In this document: positions 7,981-15,791 of the stretch, piece after piece
Layout of the letters: every line of letters starts with the position of its first letter
How positions within the stretch are numbered: position 1 is the stretch's first letter
Source: Methanomassiliicoccales archaeon
GTDB lineage: Archaea > Thermoplasmatota > Thermoplasmata > Methanomassiliicoccales > JACIVX01
Length of the DNA: 64,000 nucleotides
NCBI GenBank assembly: GCA_014361295.1
Contig: JACIVX010000001.1
Coordinates: forward strand, 817,924 to 881,923
Reading direction: 5' to 3'
Position numbers and translations under genes: made by a program
The notes under the pieces: model-generated
Seen by the model: only the letters and a program-made list of their open reading frames with translations
Told to the model about the DNA's origin: nothing
Database searches by the model: none

Positions 7981-9771
7981 ATGTGCGGCATCGTCGGATA
8001 TACCGGCCCGAGAGAGGCTATCGAAATCCTGCTTGATGCGCTGAAGAGACTCGAGTACAGAGGTTATGATTCCGCTGGATTGGCGATCTTGGAAAATGAT
8101 ATCCAGATCGCGAAAGACAAGGGGGAAATTTCACAGTTAGAAAAGAGCGTCCCGAAGCTTCGCGGGACGGTTGGAATTGGCCACACAAGATGGGCAACAT
8201 GCGGTAAACCATCGAAAGAAAACGCACATCCTTTCCTCGATTGCTCTGGTAATTTTGCACTTGTGCACAACGGCATTATCGAAAATCACCGCGAGTTGAG
8301 ACGTGAGCTCGAAGCGGAAGGGCATGTTTTCACGTCGGAGACTGACACGGAAGTTCTCGTTCATTTGATAGAGAAGTATTACGATGGGAACATGGAAAAA
8401 GCGGTGAGAGAATCGCTGAAAAGAGTCAAGGGAACTTATGCCATTGCTGTGATTGGGAAAGGATCAAGAGAGATCATTGCAGCAAGAAAAGAAAATCCAT
8501 TGGTCGTGGGTCTCGGTGTTGGTGAGAATTTCGTCGCCTCTGACGTGACCGCACTTTTGAATTACACCAATAAAGTCATGTACGTAATGGATGGGGAATA
8601 CGCAGTCATATCGCCAGTCGGCGTGAAACTGTACGATGGCTCGGGCAATGAGATCTCTAGAACGCCCAGTCTCGTCACTTGGACTATTGAAGATGCCCAA
8701 CGTGGCGGATTTGAACACTATATGCTCAAAGAAATTTTTGAGCAGCCAGCGTCGATTCATAATTCTCTTCTCGGAATGCTCGATGGTATCGAAGAAGGAG
8801 AATTCCTCCAAAACGCAAATTTCGATTCGGTGAAGATTGTCGGCTGCGGTTCATCCTACCATGCCGCGATGGTTGGAAAATATATCATCGAGTCCCTCGC
8901 CCACATTCCCGTTACGCTGGAGCTCGCATCGGAATACAGGTATTCTCATGGTACACGAGAAACTCCGCTGGTCATTCTTATTACTCAGAGCGGTGAAACG
9001 GCTGACACGCTCGCTGCAGCCAGAGAAGCAAGAAAAAGGGGATGCCGCACATTTGCGATCACAAACGTCGTTGGCAGCACTATTACACGAGAGGTTGACG
9101 AAGTCTTTTACACAAAGGCGGGTCCTGAGATCGGAGTGGCAGCGACAAAGTCCTACATCACACAGCTCATTGCTCTCTATCTCGTAGGCATGAGAATCGG
9201 GTTTGTTCATAGGACACTTTCGCATGAATTGCTGAGGTCGATGAAAGATCAATTGAGATTAATGCCTCGGCAGGTCAACGCCGTTCTGGATAATAAGGAG
9301 ATCGTGGAGGAAGCATCGGATCTCCTTGTAAATGCAAGGAATGTATTCTTTATCGGTCGCAATATCAACTATCCGACGATGCTTGAGGGGGCGCTCAAGC
9401 TCAAGGAAATCTCGTACATACACGCGGAAGGATATGCAGCTGGAGAACTCAAACACGGCCCTCTCGCTCTTCTCGACGAAAATACACCCGTTGTCGCCTC
9501 ATGCATTCGAGACCATACTTACGAAAAGATGATATCGAATATTTCTGAGGTTGCCGCAAGGGACAGTCCAGTTCTCGCGATCGGATACGAGGACGATCGT
9601 GACTTGATGGCAGTCGCTGATCGCTTTATAGGAATTCCGAAAGTCGATCCTCTGTTTTCACCAGTTCCATTGACAGTTGTTCTGCAGCTCTTGGCATATT
9701 ATACGGCAAAAAAGAGAGGGTGTCCGATCGACAAACCGCGAAACCTCGCGAAGAGTGTGACGGTGGAGTGA
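7981..9771 (+). CDS. glmS: Glutamine--fructose-6-phosphate aminotransferase (isomerizing)
   Basis: This 596-residue protein starts MCGIVGYTG, so the catalytic N-terminal cysteine of the class II glutamine amidotransferase domain is exposed after Met removal. GHTRWATCG and an N-G-I-I-E-N segment complete the amidotransferase site. Two SIS domains follow (about 275-430 and 440-590), with the SGETADTLAA sugar-phosphate loop and the C-terminal DKPRNLAKSVTVE motif. It makes glucosamine-6-phosphate, the precursor for its upstream neighbour. The ATG directly follows the neighbour's stop. Its own stop abuts, base to base, the stop of the convergent Cas4-like gene. Confidence 0.96.
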   Translation: MCGIVGYTGPREAIEILLDALKRLEYRGYDSAGLAILENDIQIAKDKGEISQLEKSVPKLRGTVGIGHTRWATCGKPSKENAHPFLDCSGNFALVHNGIIENHRELRRELEAEGHVFTSETDTEVLVHLIEKYYDGNMEKAVRESLKRVKGTYAIAVIGKGSREIIAARKENPLVVGLGVGENFVASDVTALLNYTNKVMYVMDGEYAVISPVGVKLYDGSGNEISRTPSLVTWTIEDAQRGGFEHYMLKEIFEQPASIHNSLLGMLDGIEEGEFLQNANFDSVKIVGCGSSYHAAMVGKYIIESLAHIPVTLELASEYRYSHGTRETPLVILITQSGETADTLAAAREARKRGCRTFAITNVVGSTITREVDEVFYTKAGPEIGVAATKSYITQLIALYLVGMRIGFVHRTLSHELLRSMKDQLRLMPRQVNAVLDNKEIVEEASDLLVNARNVFFIGRNINYPTMLEGALKLKEISYIHAEGYAAGELKHGPLALLDENTPVVASCIRDHTYEKMISNISEVAARDSPVLAIGYEDDRDLMAVADRFIGIPKVDPLFSPVPLTVVLQLLAYYTAKKRGCPIDKPRNLAKSVTVE

Positions 9772-10749
9772 TCAGGCCAATTTTTCGGGACAAATCGTTC
9801 GTCTCGAACACGAGGTGCACTTGCCAACCCTGTGATGGTTTCGATGAACGACGCCCGTTCTTACGAGATTTCGCATTTCTTCGATTTTTGCAAGAATTAA
9901 TTTCTTTAGTTCTTCATCATACTCAATTTCATACTCAACGTCGTCGTATTTCAGAATGCCATGGGATACTTTCGCCCCGTTTTCTTCGAGAAGCAGACAA
10001 TAAGCCCCTACTCTCAGTATATGAGAAAAGAGCGGGCCTCGTGGCTTTCGTCCAGTTTTGACCTCCACAGGGACTGCTTCACCATCGACCTCTATCACAT
10101 AATCTGGTTTCCCGGCGAGACCGTATCTTTCAGACTTGAGTAATTTCGAACCCTTGCCACCGATGTAGATGATCTTACCTCTGATCAGCTGCTCTTTTCT
10201 TTTCCTCGCGGCGATGTGACTTGCCCTCAAAGAAAGGTACAGGGCGATATTGGCAGCGATCAACCAAAGGAGCGCTAAGAATTCATAAATCAACGCACTA
10301 CGAGGTTCGATTCCCAGTATTGTAACGGCATTGAGTGCGGTAATCATCGCGATGATCGCGGTGAGAATCGTAATCTGCTCGTACTTGGCACGGTTCCTCT
10401 CTTCCCTGGCGGAAGCAGAACTGTAAAGCGCAATGAGTCCGGCAATGATCCATGGTATCGAAAGCACACCGAGTATTTTCCTCCATTCTTCTGGATTTTC
10501 CACGGGCTTCAACACGACTCCGATGAGGGCGAGTACCGTCGCTGTGACGGCAAACCATGTGATCGCCCGTTCCCAGATGTTAGCCTTCAATTCATGATCG
10601 ATGATTTCGCTGAGATTCTCGGCAAGGGACTCATGTTCCATTCGGCCTTCCTCGAGAGCAGGTGTCATCACTTCAGCATTTCTGCTGAGCCACCAACTCA
10701 GCGGGCAATAGGCGTACTTCTCTACTTCGCTCGCAGAAACAAAGGCCAT
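9772..10749 (-). CDS. Cas4-like PD-(D/E)XK nuclease interrupted by four transmembrane helices
   Basis: In this 325-residue protein, the N-terminus (SASEVEKYAYCPLSWWL) and C-terminus (CTSCSRRTICPEKL) match Cas4/RecB-type nucleases. Cysteines C15, C311, C314 and C320 are placed to hold an Fe-S cluster. The active-site core is present: D216 in GKPDYVIEV and E229-V-K231. Between the first cysteine and the core, about residues 62-172 form four hydrophobic helices (near 62-80, 92-112, 126-146 and 152-172) that are not part of ordinary Cas4. It is therefore probably a membrane-tethered nuclease. It lies 27 nt downstream of the TPD-family nuclease gene on the same strand. There is no CRISPR array or cas1/cas2 nearby, so a role in spacer acquisition is not supported here. 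Confidence 0.75.
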   Translation of the reverse strand: MAFVSASEVEKYAYCPLSWWLSRNAEVMTPALEEGRMEHESLAENLSEIIDHELKANIWERAITWFAVTATVLALIGVVLKPVENPEEWRKILGVLSIPWIIAGLIALYSSASAREERNRAKYEQITILTAIIAMITALNAVTILGIEPRSALIYEFLALLWLIAANIALYLSLRASHIAARKRKEQLIRGKIIYIGGKGSKLLKSERYGLAGKPDYVIEVDGEAVPVEVKTGRKPRGPLFSHILRVGAYCLLLEENGAKVSHGILKYDDVEYEIEYDEELKKLILAKIEEMRNLVRTGVVHRNHHRVGKCTSCSRRTICPEKLA

Positions 10750-10776
10750 TTCGACGAAGATATTGTGGACGAGAAT

Positions 10777-11568
10777 CTAAATGCTTGCTTCATTTCTCGG
10801 AAGAATTCCGGATGATTTCTCGCAATTGCACGAAAGAAGGGACGAATCTGCAATTGCAATGCCATCTGGGCATTCGATTCCGTCGATATACCCGAACCAA
10901 TAAACGACAAGCCCTTCTCCGAAAAGATCGGTATAAGCGCTCAACTGCCTGCGGATGTTTTTTCTGACCTCGACCGTGTCACCAAATGTCGCTTTTGATT
11001 CTATCCAATTGATCTTCCAGCCATTGACTTGAATCGGTTTTTCTAAAAGACAATCCGGTGTTTTTGGAAATTCCCCTCTGAGATCCCTTTCCGTCTTATA
11101 GGTTATTCCTTGAGAATCCAACCAGCTCCTTAAACGATTTTCACCCCATTCCCCTCGCTTATACTGCACCTCAGTCGCCCATGGAGAATACACAATGTCT
11201 GAGCGAACGACCTCCATGATTTCTTTCATTGTCCTGCGATCATTGATCAATTCAGGATTCTTGACCAAGTTCCAGTACTGTTTTTTCGAAAAACCGTTCG
11301 CCTGAAATATGATTAAACCTGTCAAGACGGGTGAGAAATGCCATTTTCTTGCGATCGACAAAATGCTTTTGCCATCTTTCCAACTCCTGAGGAGTTTATC
11401 AGCGTTGCGTTTGACCAGATAGAATCGTTTCGTCGTTTCTCTAACCGTTTTTTGGGTAAAAATGACCGTCAGGAGTTCTTCATCCAATCCTTTTTCCGCA
11501 GCGACGATCTTAATGTCTTCAGGAAAATTCAACAACTTGTAAATTTCCCTGTATTCACTTAATCTCAT
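10777..11568 (-). CDS. TPD-motif PD-(D/E)XK nuclease, archaeal CDIN1 (C15orf41) relative
   Basis: This 263-residue protein has an N-terminal helical region with HTH-like segments (about residues 1-120). A nuclease core follows, with GE(N) near 142-144, TPD at 170-172, WIESK at 188-192 and a conserved Q near 208, then YWFGY. The KTPDCLL...IESKATFGD spacing is the signature I recognise from the CDIN1/C15orf41 family, whose human member is linked to congenital dyserythropoietic anaemia type I. The ATG at 11568 fits a TATA-like TTTTAAATAC about 40 nt upstream; the longer frame (to 11637) would start upstream of that box. The biochemical role in archaea is, to my knowledge, not settled. Confidence 0.8.
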   Translation of the reverse strand: MRLSEYREIYKLLNFPEDIKIVAAEKGLDEELLTVIFTQKTVRETTKRFYLVKRNADKLLRSWKDGKSILSIARKWHFSPVLTGLIIFQANGFSKKQYWNLVKNPELINDRRTMKEIMEVVRSDIVYSPWATEVQYKRGEWGENRLRSWLDSQGITYKTERDLRGEFPKTPDCLLEKPIQVNGWKINWIESKATFGDTVEVRKNIRRQLSAYTDLFGEGLVVYWFGYIDGIECPDGIAIADSSLLSCNCEKSSGILPRNEASI

Positions 11569-11600
11569 TATTTTCACGCTTTTATCGTCGTAGTAAGGTA

Positions 11601-11614
11601 GATTGTATTTAAAA
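11601..11614 (-). promoter_or_regulatory. Candidate TATA box for the TPD nuclease gene
   Basis: On the minus strand the sequence reads TTTTAAATACAATC, close to the archaeal TATA consensus, 33-46 nt before the ATG at 11568. The implied transcript has a leader of only about 10-15 nt. This supports 11568 rather than 11637 as the start codon, and suggests that the two nuclease genes form one short operon. Confidence 0.5.
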
Positions 11615-11774
11615 CTATCGCCACACCAGTTTTTCACTGGAACCCTGGCTAAACATACTAAGAGTTACACAAGTATGATTGTCGCAAAGAGAAATTCAAA
11701 CATTGCTTCCGAAGATTTGTCCCATAAGGGATCAATACCGACCCAATAGAAATCGTGATTTGAGGATGCAATAC

Positions 11775-11784
11775 GATTAAATAC
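11775..11784 (+). promoter_or_regulatory. Candidate TATA box for the zinc-ribbon membrane protein
   Basis: GATTAAATAC lies about 65 nt upstream of the ATG at 11849, giving a predicted leader of about 40 nt. That leader has a TCCCG/CGGGA stem (11819-11838) running into the ribosome site GGGAGGGAT, which could modulate initiation. The rest of the 11569-11848 gap shows no gene. Confidence 0.4.
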
Positions 11785-11848
11785 AGAAGAAGATGATTCA
11801 TTTCAGGTGACTCGAGAATCCCGCTTATGGGAACGGGAGGGATTGTAA

Positions 11849-12451
11849 ATGGACGGTTCATTTTTAGCGAGTAGTCGGGGCCCCCCATGGCTTCCTGCGG
11901 CTGCAGTTGACGCTAGGAGACTGGCATATTGGGGTCAGGTCTTTTTCTTCGTCGTTATGATCGTATCAGCGATTTTTGGGATCATTTCACTCTTTATGTG
12001 GGTTTTAGATCACGCGAGCGGAGGAGGCACGATTTATCTTCTCGTCACTGCGGTTGTGAACTTCATCATCCTTTATATTATGAAACCAACGGTCTTCGAT
12101 CATATTGACCAAGGGCGATTCAGTGAGGCAAGCGATCATATGCTCATTTATGGAGTGTTGGGGATCATCTTTGGTATCATCCCTGGCATCTTTCTAATCA
12201 TCGCCTTTGTGCGGTTGCAGGAGGTGTTCCAGCCCCAGTATCAGCCATATCCGCCCGGTCAGATTCAAACAACACAACCCTCCGAACCAGCGAAGGTGCC
12301 GTCTCACCCATCACCGCCACAACAACCAACACCGCCACCAGCGGCTGCACCAGAAAAACCAAAACAACCGGAAATGGTCAAATGTAAGAAATGTGGCGTT
12401 CAATACCCTGCATTCATGCGAACCTGTCCAAACTGTGGAGAAGCACGCTGA
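11849..12451 (+). CDS. Membrane protein with proline-rich linker and C-terminal zinc ribbon
   Basis: This 200-residue protein has three hydrophobic helices (about 27-52, 60-78 and 100-121). A Pro/Gln-rich linker (about 128-175) is followed by a terminal zinc ribbon with cysteines 179, 182, 193 and 196 (CKKCG...CPNCG). Archaeal membrane proteins of this build are common and mostly uncharacterised. The ribbon probably binds protein or nucleic acid on the cytoplasmic face. GGGAGGGAT precedes the ATG by 7 nt. It converges on the MJ1316-domain gene with an 11-nt gap. I cannot assign a function. Confidence 0.72.
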   Translation: MDGSFLASSRGPPWLPAAAVDARRLAYWGQVFFFVVMIVSAIFGIISLFMWVLDHASGGGTIYLLVTAVVNFIILYIMKPTVFDHIDQGRFSEASDHMLIYGVLGIIFGIIPGIFLIIAFVRLQEVFQPQYQPYPPGQIQTTQPSEPAKVPSHPSPPQQPTPPPAAAPEKPKQPEMVKCKKCGVQYPAFMRTCPNCGEAR

Positions 12452-12462
12452 TTGATTGGTCG

Positions 12463-12723
12463 TCAATCCTTTTTAATTTTTTTAACAGGACTGCGAGAAT
12501 CAAAAAGGATTTCGCCACGGTAGATGATTTTTCTGATACGATGATACGGGATTTCATTATCGCCAACAGTGAAAAAGAATCGGCCGAGCTCTCTGATTTC
12601 AGATCCGGAAATAATCTTGATATCGTTAGGCGCTCCCCTGTGCAAAAAATGAATCTCGGCTTCGGCCAGATTTTTATCCTTCCGCCATTTGAGTTCATTG
12701 AGGATCTCTCTTGGAAACGCCAT
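12463..12723 (-). CDS. MJ1316-domain (DUF504/UPF0248) protein, putative RNA-end recognition
   Basis: An 86-residue basic protein starting MAFPREILNELKWR. It has the family's pattern of an N-terminal (R)EILN(E)LKW helix, a central IHFLHRGAPND segment and a C-terminal IPYHRIRKIIYRGE(I)LF strand-turn. The MJ1316 domain has been proposed to recognise cyclic-phosphate RNA ends because it co-occurs with RNA ligase and repair genes. That is family knowledge, not shown here. The ATG at 12723 puts the conserved start at residue 1; a longer frame to 12786 would overlap the adenine deaminase start. The two genes are divergent, 61 nt apart. Confidence 0.78.
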   Translation of the reverse strand: MAFPREILNELKWRKDKNLAEAEIHFLHRGAPNDIKIISGSEIRELGRFFFTVGDNEIPYHRIRKIIYRGEILFDSRSPVKKIKKD

Positions 12724-12784
12724 GTTGATCGCAAGTAGAATCAATGGAAAAATATTTTGGGGACTGATGTGAAATTGAATAAAC

Positions 12785-14419
12785 ATGAATATTAAAAATA
12801 TCGAAGGTCAACTCGTCGATGTCGCCGGCGGTGCCATAATTCCTGCGAGGATCGTAATCCAGGACGACAAAATCGTTGGCATAGAGAGACGATCACATGC
12901 ACCTGATGTATACATTCTTCCTGGTTTCATCGATTCTCATGTTCACATCGAATCGTCGCTCCTTTGTCCATCTAGATTTTCTGAGGCTGCCGTGTCCCAT
13001 GGCACAACTTGCGTCATTACAGACCCACATGAAATTGCGAATGTTCTTGGCATGAAAGGCATCGAATTCATGCTAAGAGATTCTAAGAAAACACCAATGC
13101 GGATATACTTCACCGTCCCTTCATGCGTTCCCGCAACCGAAATGGAGACTCCGGGCGCCGTTCTCACCTGGAAAGAAGTAAAGGAATTGCTGGTGCTTCC
13201 AGAGTTCGTAGCGCTCGGCGAGGTGATGAATGTTCAAGCTGTGCTCGCAGAAAGAGAAGATATGATGATGAAAATCGAGGCGGCGAAATTACTCGGAAAA
13301 CCCATCGATGGACACGCACCCGGTCTTTCAGGCTATGCTCTCGACCGTTACATTTTCGCGGGAATCTCAACAGATCATGAATGTGTTTCTTCCGAAGAAG
13401 CACTGGAAAAGCATCGCAAAGGCATGAGGATCATGGTACGCGAAGGATCCACCTCGAAGGATCTGGAACCGTTGGCACAATTTGCAAGAGAGCATGAGTT
13501 CCTCCTCGTTTCGGATGATTTGCATGCGTTGGATTTGAAGAGGGGGCACATAGATGATTTATTGAGAAAAGCGGTGCGTTTGGGAATCGACCCAATCCGC
13601 GCAGTTCGTTCTGTGACCCTGTGGCCCGCGAAACACTATGGACTGCCGCTCGGATCAATAGCAATAGGCGAATCGGCAGACATTGTGATTGTCGACAATC
13701 TCAAGGATTTTAACGTTCTGCAAGTGTACATTGGCGGGAAACTTGTTGCAGAAAAAGGCAGAACACTGTTCAAAGTTGAGCCTGAGAATCTCGATTACCA
13801 CATGGTTGAACAACACACTTCTCCAACCGATTTTGAAATTCGTGTCGATAAAGATAGGCGGAAAGTGAGGGTCAGGGTAATTCGCGTTGTGCCTGACCAA
13901 GATATCAGTTATTCTGATGTCGCCGAGCTGAACGTCATTGATGGTGTCGTTCAGGTGGATTTACAACAAGACGTGCTTTATGTTTCGGTCGTGTGCCGTT
14001 ACGAACGAAAAAAGCCAGCTCTGGGTTTCATCAAGGGATTCAAACTCAAAAAAGGAGCGATCGCGTCCAGCGTTGCTCACGACGCCCATAATATCATCGC
14101 TGTGGGCGTCGATGCGAATTCGATCGCCACTGCGGTCGAACATGTATCACGGGTAGGGGGTTACTGTGCGACGGACGGCATAAAATCCGTTACTTTGGAG
14201 CTGCCCATTGCAGGTCTCATGAGCACTGAAGACTGCGAGACAGTCTGCGAGAAAGAAACGAAAATCACAGAGCTTGTAAGGACAATGGGGTGCGATTTGG
14301 AAGCGCCATTCATGACGCTTTCATTCCAAAGCCTTCTCGTTGTCCCGGAACTCAAGATCTGCGATAGAGGTCTATTCGATTCCACTCAATTCAAATTCGT
14401 CGATCCAATCATTGATTAA
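12785..14419 (+). CDS. ade: Adenine deaminase
   Basis: This 544-residue amidohydrolase deaminates adenine to hypoxanthine. It has the metal-binding PGFIDSHVHIESS motif (about residues 48-60), the GTTCVITDPHEIANV segment, the GHAPGLSG and STDHE(C) metal/active-site regions, and the C-terminal AHDAHNIIAVG domain typical of bacterial and archaeal Ade (not adenosine deaminase). Full length for the family. Two phosphoribosyltransferase genes follow on the same strand, forming a purine salvage set. An inverted repeat and a new TATA-like box after the gene suggest that those are transcribed separately. Confidence 0.94.
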   Translation: MNIKNIEGQLVDVAGGAIIPARIVIQDDKIVGIERRSHAPDVYILPGFIDSHVHIESSLLCPSRFSEAAVSHGTTCVITDPHEIANVLGMKGIEFMLRDSKKTPMRIYFTVPSCVPATEMETPGAVLTWKEVKELLVLPEFVALGEVMNVQAVLAEREDMMMKIEAAKLLGKPIDGHAPGLSGYALDRYIFAGISTDHECVSSEEALEKHRKGMRIMVREGSTSKDLEPLAQFAREHEFLLVSDDLHALDLKRGHIDDLLRKAVRLGIDPIRAVRSVTLWPAKHYGLPLGSIAIGESADIVIVDNLKDFNVLQVYIGGKLVAEKGRTLFKVEPENLDYHMVEQHTSPTDFEIRVDKDRRKVRVRVIRVVPDQDISYSDVAELNVIDGVVQVDLQQDVLYVSVVCRYERKKPALGFIKGFKLKKGAIASSVAHDAHNIIAVGVDANSIATAVEHVSRVGGYCATDGIKSVTLELPIAGLMSTEDCETVCEKETKITELVRTMGCDLEAPFMTLSFQSLLVVPELKICDRGLFDSTQFKFVDPIID

Positions 14420-14441
14420 TATAAAAAATGAATAATCAATC

Positions 14442-14461
14442 AACAAAAAGCTTTTTTGTTT
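14442..14461 (+). terminator. Inverted repeat after the adenine deaminase gene
   Basis: AACAAAAAG / CTTTTTTGTT form a near-perfect AT-rich inverted repeat 23 nt after the ade stop, with a T-run in its right arm. T-rich tracts act as archaeal terminators, so this is a plausible end of the ade transcript. The right arm runs into the TATA-like element of the next gene. Confidence 0.4.
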
Positions 14462-14467
14462 ATAATA
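14459..14467 (+). promoter_or_regulatory. Candidate TATA box for the phosphoribosyltransferase pair
   Basis: TTTATAATA lies 33-41 nt upstream of the ATG at 14500. The implied transcription start falls near 14490, giving a short leader that includes GGTGA (14491-14495) as a possible ribosome site. Confidence 0.45.
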
Positions 14468-14499
14468 CTGTGGAGTTGTGGCTGTAATTCGGTGAAAAG

Positions 14500-15162
14500 A
14501 TGCCAGAAATCGAGCGCTTCAGGAGCAAGATTGTGACATGGGAAGAGATTTCCAAATGGACGCTTGACGTTGCAAGACAGATCAGAGATTGCAATTGGAG
14601 ACCGACAGTTATTATTGGCTTAACCAGGGGCGGCTGGATTCCAGCAAGACTCCTCTGCGATCACCTCCATGTCAAGAAGCTCTACGCCGTTAAGACGGAA
14701 CATTGGGGGATCACAGCTAACCAGAATGGAAAAGCCCTCCTCACTCAGGAACTCAACGCGAACATTGAGAATGAAAATGTTCTCATTGTTGACGATATCA
14801 CCGATACGGGGGAAAGTTTGAAACTCGCGATCAAGCATGTCGAAGAACTGAAACCAAAGGAGATCCAGACTGCAACCCTTTTGCACATAACGCGATCCAA
14901 AATTGAACCAAACTTCTACTCGGTGAAGGTTCCTGAAGATCGGTGGACGTGGTTTATATTCCCATGGAATCTCCATGAGGATCTACGGACTCTGCTTCCA
15001 AAAACTCTTGGGGACGGAAAGACTGAAGATGAGATACAGGCTGCTTTCCTGAATCAATTCGAGATCGAGGTTTCCGAAGATCTTATTCGCAGCACTCTTA
15101 AAGACCTCGAGGCGGAAGGAAGGGTCAAGAGAAAGGGAAGAATCTGGGTTAAGACAGGCTGA
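14500..15162 (+). CDS. Purine phosphoribosyltransferase (xanthine/guanine type) with C-terminal winged-helix-like tail
   Basis: This 220-residue protein has a type I PRTase fold. A VIIGLTRGGWIPARLL loop binds pyrophosphate and the PRPP motif VLIVDDITDTGES (about residues 94-106) is intact. The WFIFPW segment (about 148-153) is typical of the Gpt/XGPRT-like archaeal group. The last ~50 residues (from about 170) look like a small winged-helix unit ending in VKRKGRIWVKTG. It probably converts xanthine or guanine to the nucleotide. The stop overlaps the next PRTase by 1 nt (TGATG). The extra domain leaves open a regulatory role. Confidence 0.82.
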   Translation: MPEIERFRSKIVTWEEISKWTLDVARQIRDCNWRPTVIIGLTRGGWIPARLLCDHLHVKKLYAVKTEHWGITANQNGKALLTQELNANIENENVLIVDDITDTGESLKLAIKHVEELKPKEIQTATLLHITRSKIEPNFYSVKVPEDRWTWFIFPWNLHEDLRTLLPKTLGDGKTEDEIQAAFLNQFEIEVSEDLIRSTLKDLEAEGRVKRKGRIWVKTG

Positions 15163-15791
15163 TGGAGAAGAATCCTCTCACGGATTCATGTGCCATTATC
15201 TATATCTTAGTGGATATGGATATAGATGACGTGATGCTCAATCGACTTCGAAGGAGTCTCGAATCCTCTCCGGTTGTCCGCATGGGCGATTATGATTATT
15301 TCATCAGTCCGATTACCGATGGTATTCCCAGCATGGATCCAGGAGTTTTGAATGAGGTGATTGATGCAATTATCCAGATCGGCGAGTTCGACTGTGATCT
15401 CATCACGACACCGGAGGCGATGGGAATACCAATTGCAGTCGGTCTTTCCCAGAGACTTGGAATTCCATACAACGTGATTAGGAAGAAGAAGTACGGGCTA
15501 CCAGATGAAGTAAGCGTAATTCAATGCACTGGATACGCTACGGGGGAACTCTATATTAATGGCGTTAAAAAAGGAGACAGAATCGTCCTCGTCGATGACG
15601 TAATAAGCACTGGGGGAACTCTCTCAGCGATATTGAAGGCGCTCAAAAGTCTCGGAGCGATCATCAAGGATGTCATCGTCGTGGTTGAAAAAGGAGACGT
15701 AAAATCAAGGATTGAAATGGAGCTGGGAGTTAACATCAAGACTCTCGTAAGAGTTGAAGTTCGGAACGGTCACGTCGTCATTCTCACTTGA
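15162..15791 (+). CDS. hpt: Archaeal hypoxanthine/guanine phosphoribosyltransferase
   Basis: This protein of up to 209 residues matches the archaeal HGPRTase family: DYFISPITDGIPSMDP near the start, TPEAMGIPIAVGLS, a YNVIRKKKYGLP flexible-loop region, GYATGELYINGVKKGD, and the PRPP motif VLVDDVISTGGTL. The family usually starts close to a LxxSLESSPVV-like segment, so the ATG at 15216 or 15234 may be the real start. The 15162 ATG is kept because it overlaps the previous stop. It makes IMP/GMP from hypoxanthine/guanine, which fits directly downstream of adenine deaminase. Its end overlaps the convergent ABC permease gene by 8 nt. Confidence 0.87.
   Translation: MEKNPLTDSCAIIYILVDMDIDDVMLNRLRRSLESSPVVRMGDYDYFISPITDGIPSMDPGVLNEVIDAIIQIGEFDCDLITTPEAMGIPIAVGLSQRLGIPYNVIRKKKYGLPDEVSVIQCTGYATGELYINGVKKGDRIVLVDDVISTGGTLSAILKALKSLGAIIKDVIVVVEKGDVKSRIEMELGVNIKTLVRVEVRNGHVVILT

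Noticed and set aside
9772-11637. CRISPR-Cas locus suggested by the Cas4-like gene
   Set aside because: No repeat-spacer array and no cas1, cas2 or effector gene within the window; the gene is a stand-alone Cas4-like nuclease.
11658-11888. 76-codon minus-strand frame between the TPD nuclease and zinc-ribbon genes
   Set aside because: It overlaps the promoter and start of the zinc-ribbon gene and shows no family pattern or start signals.
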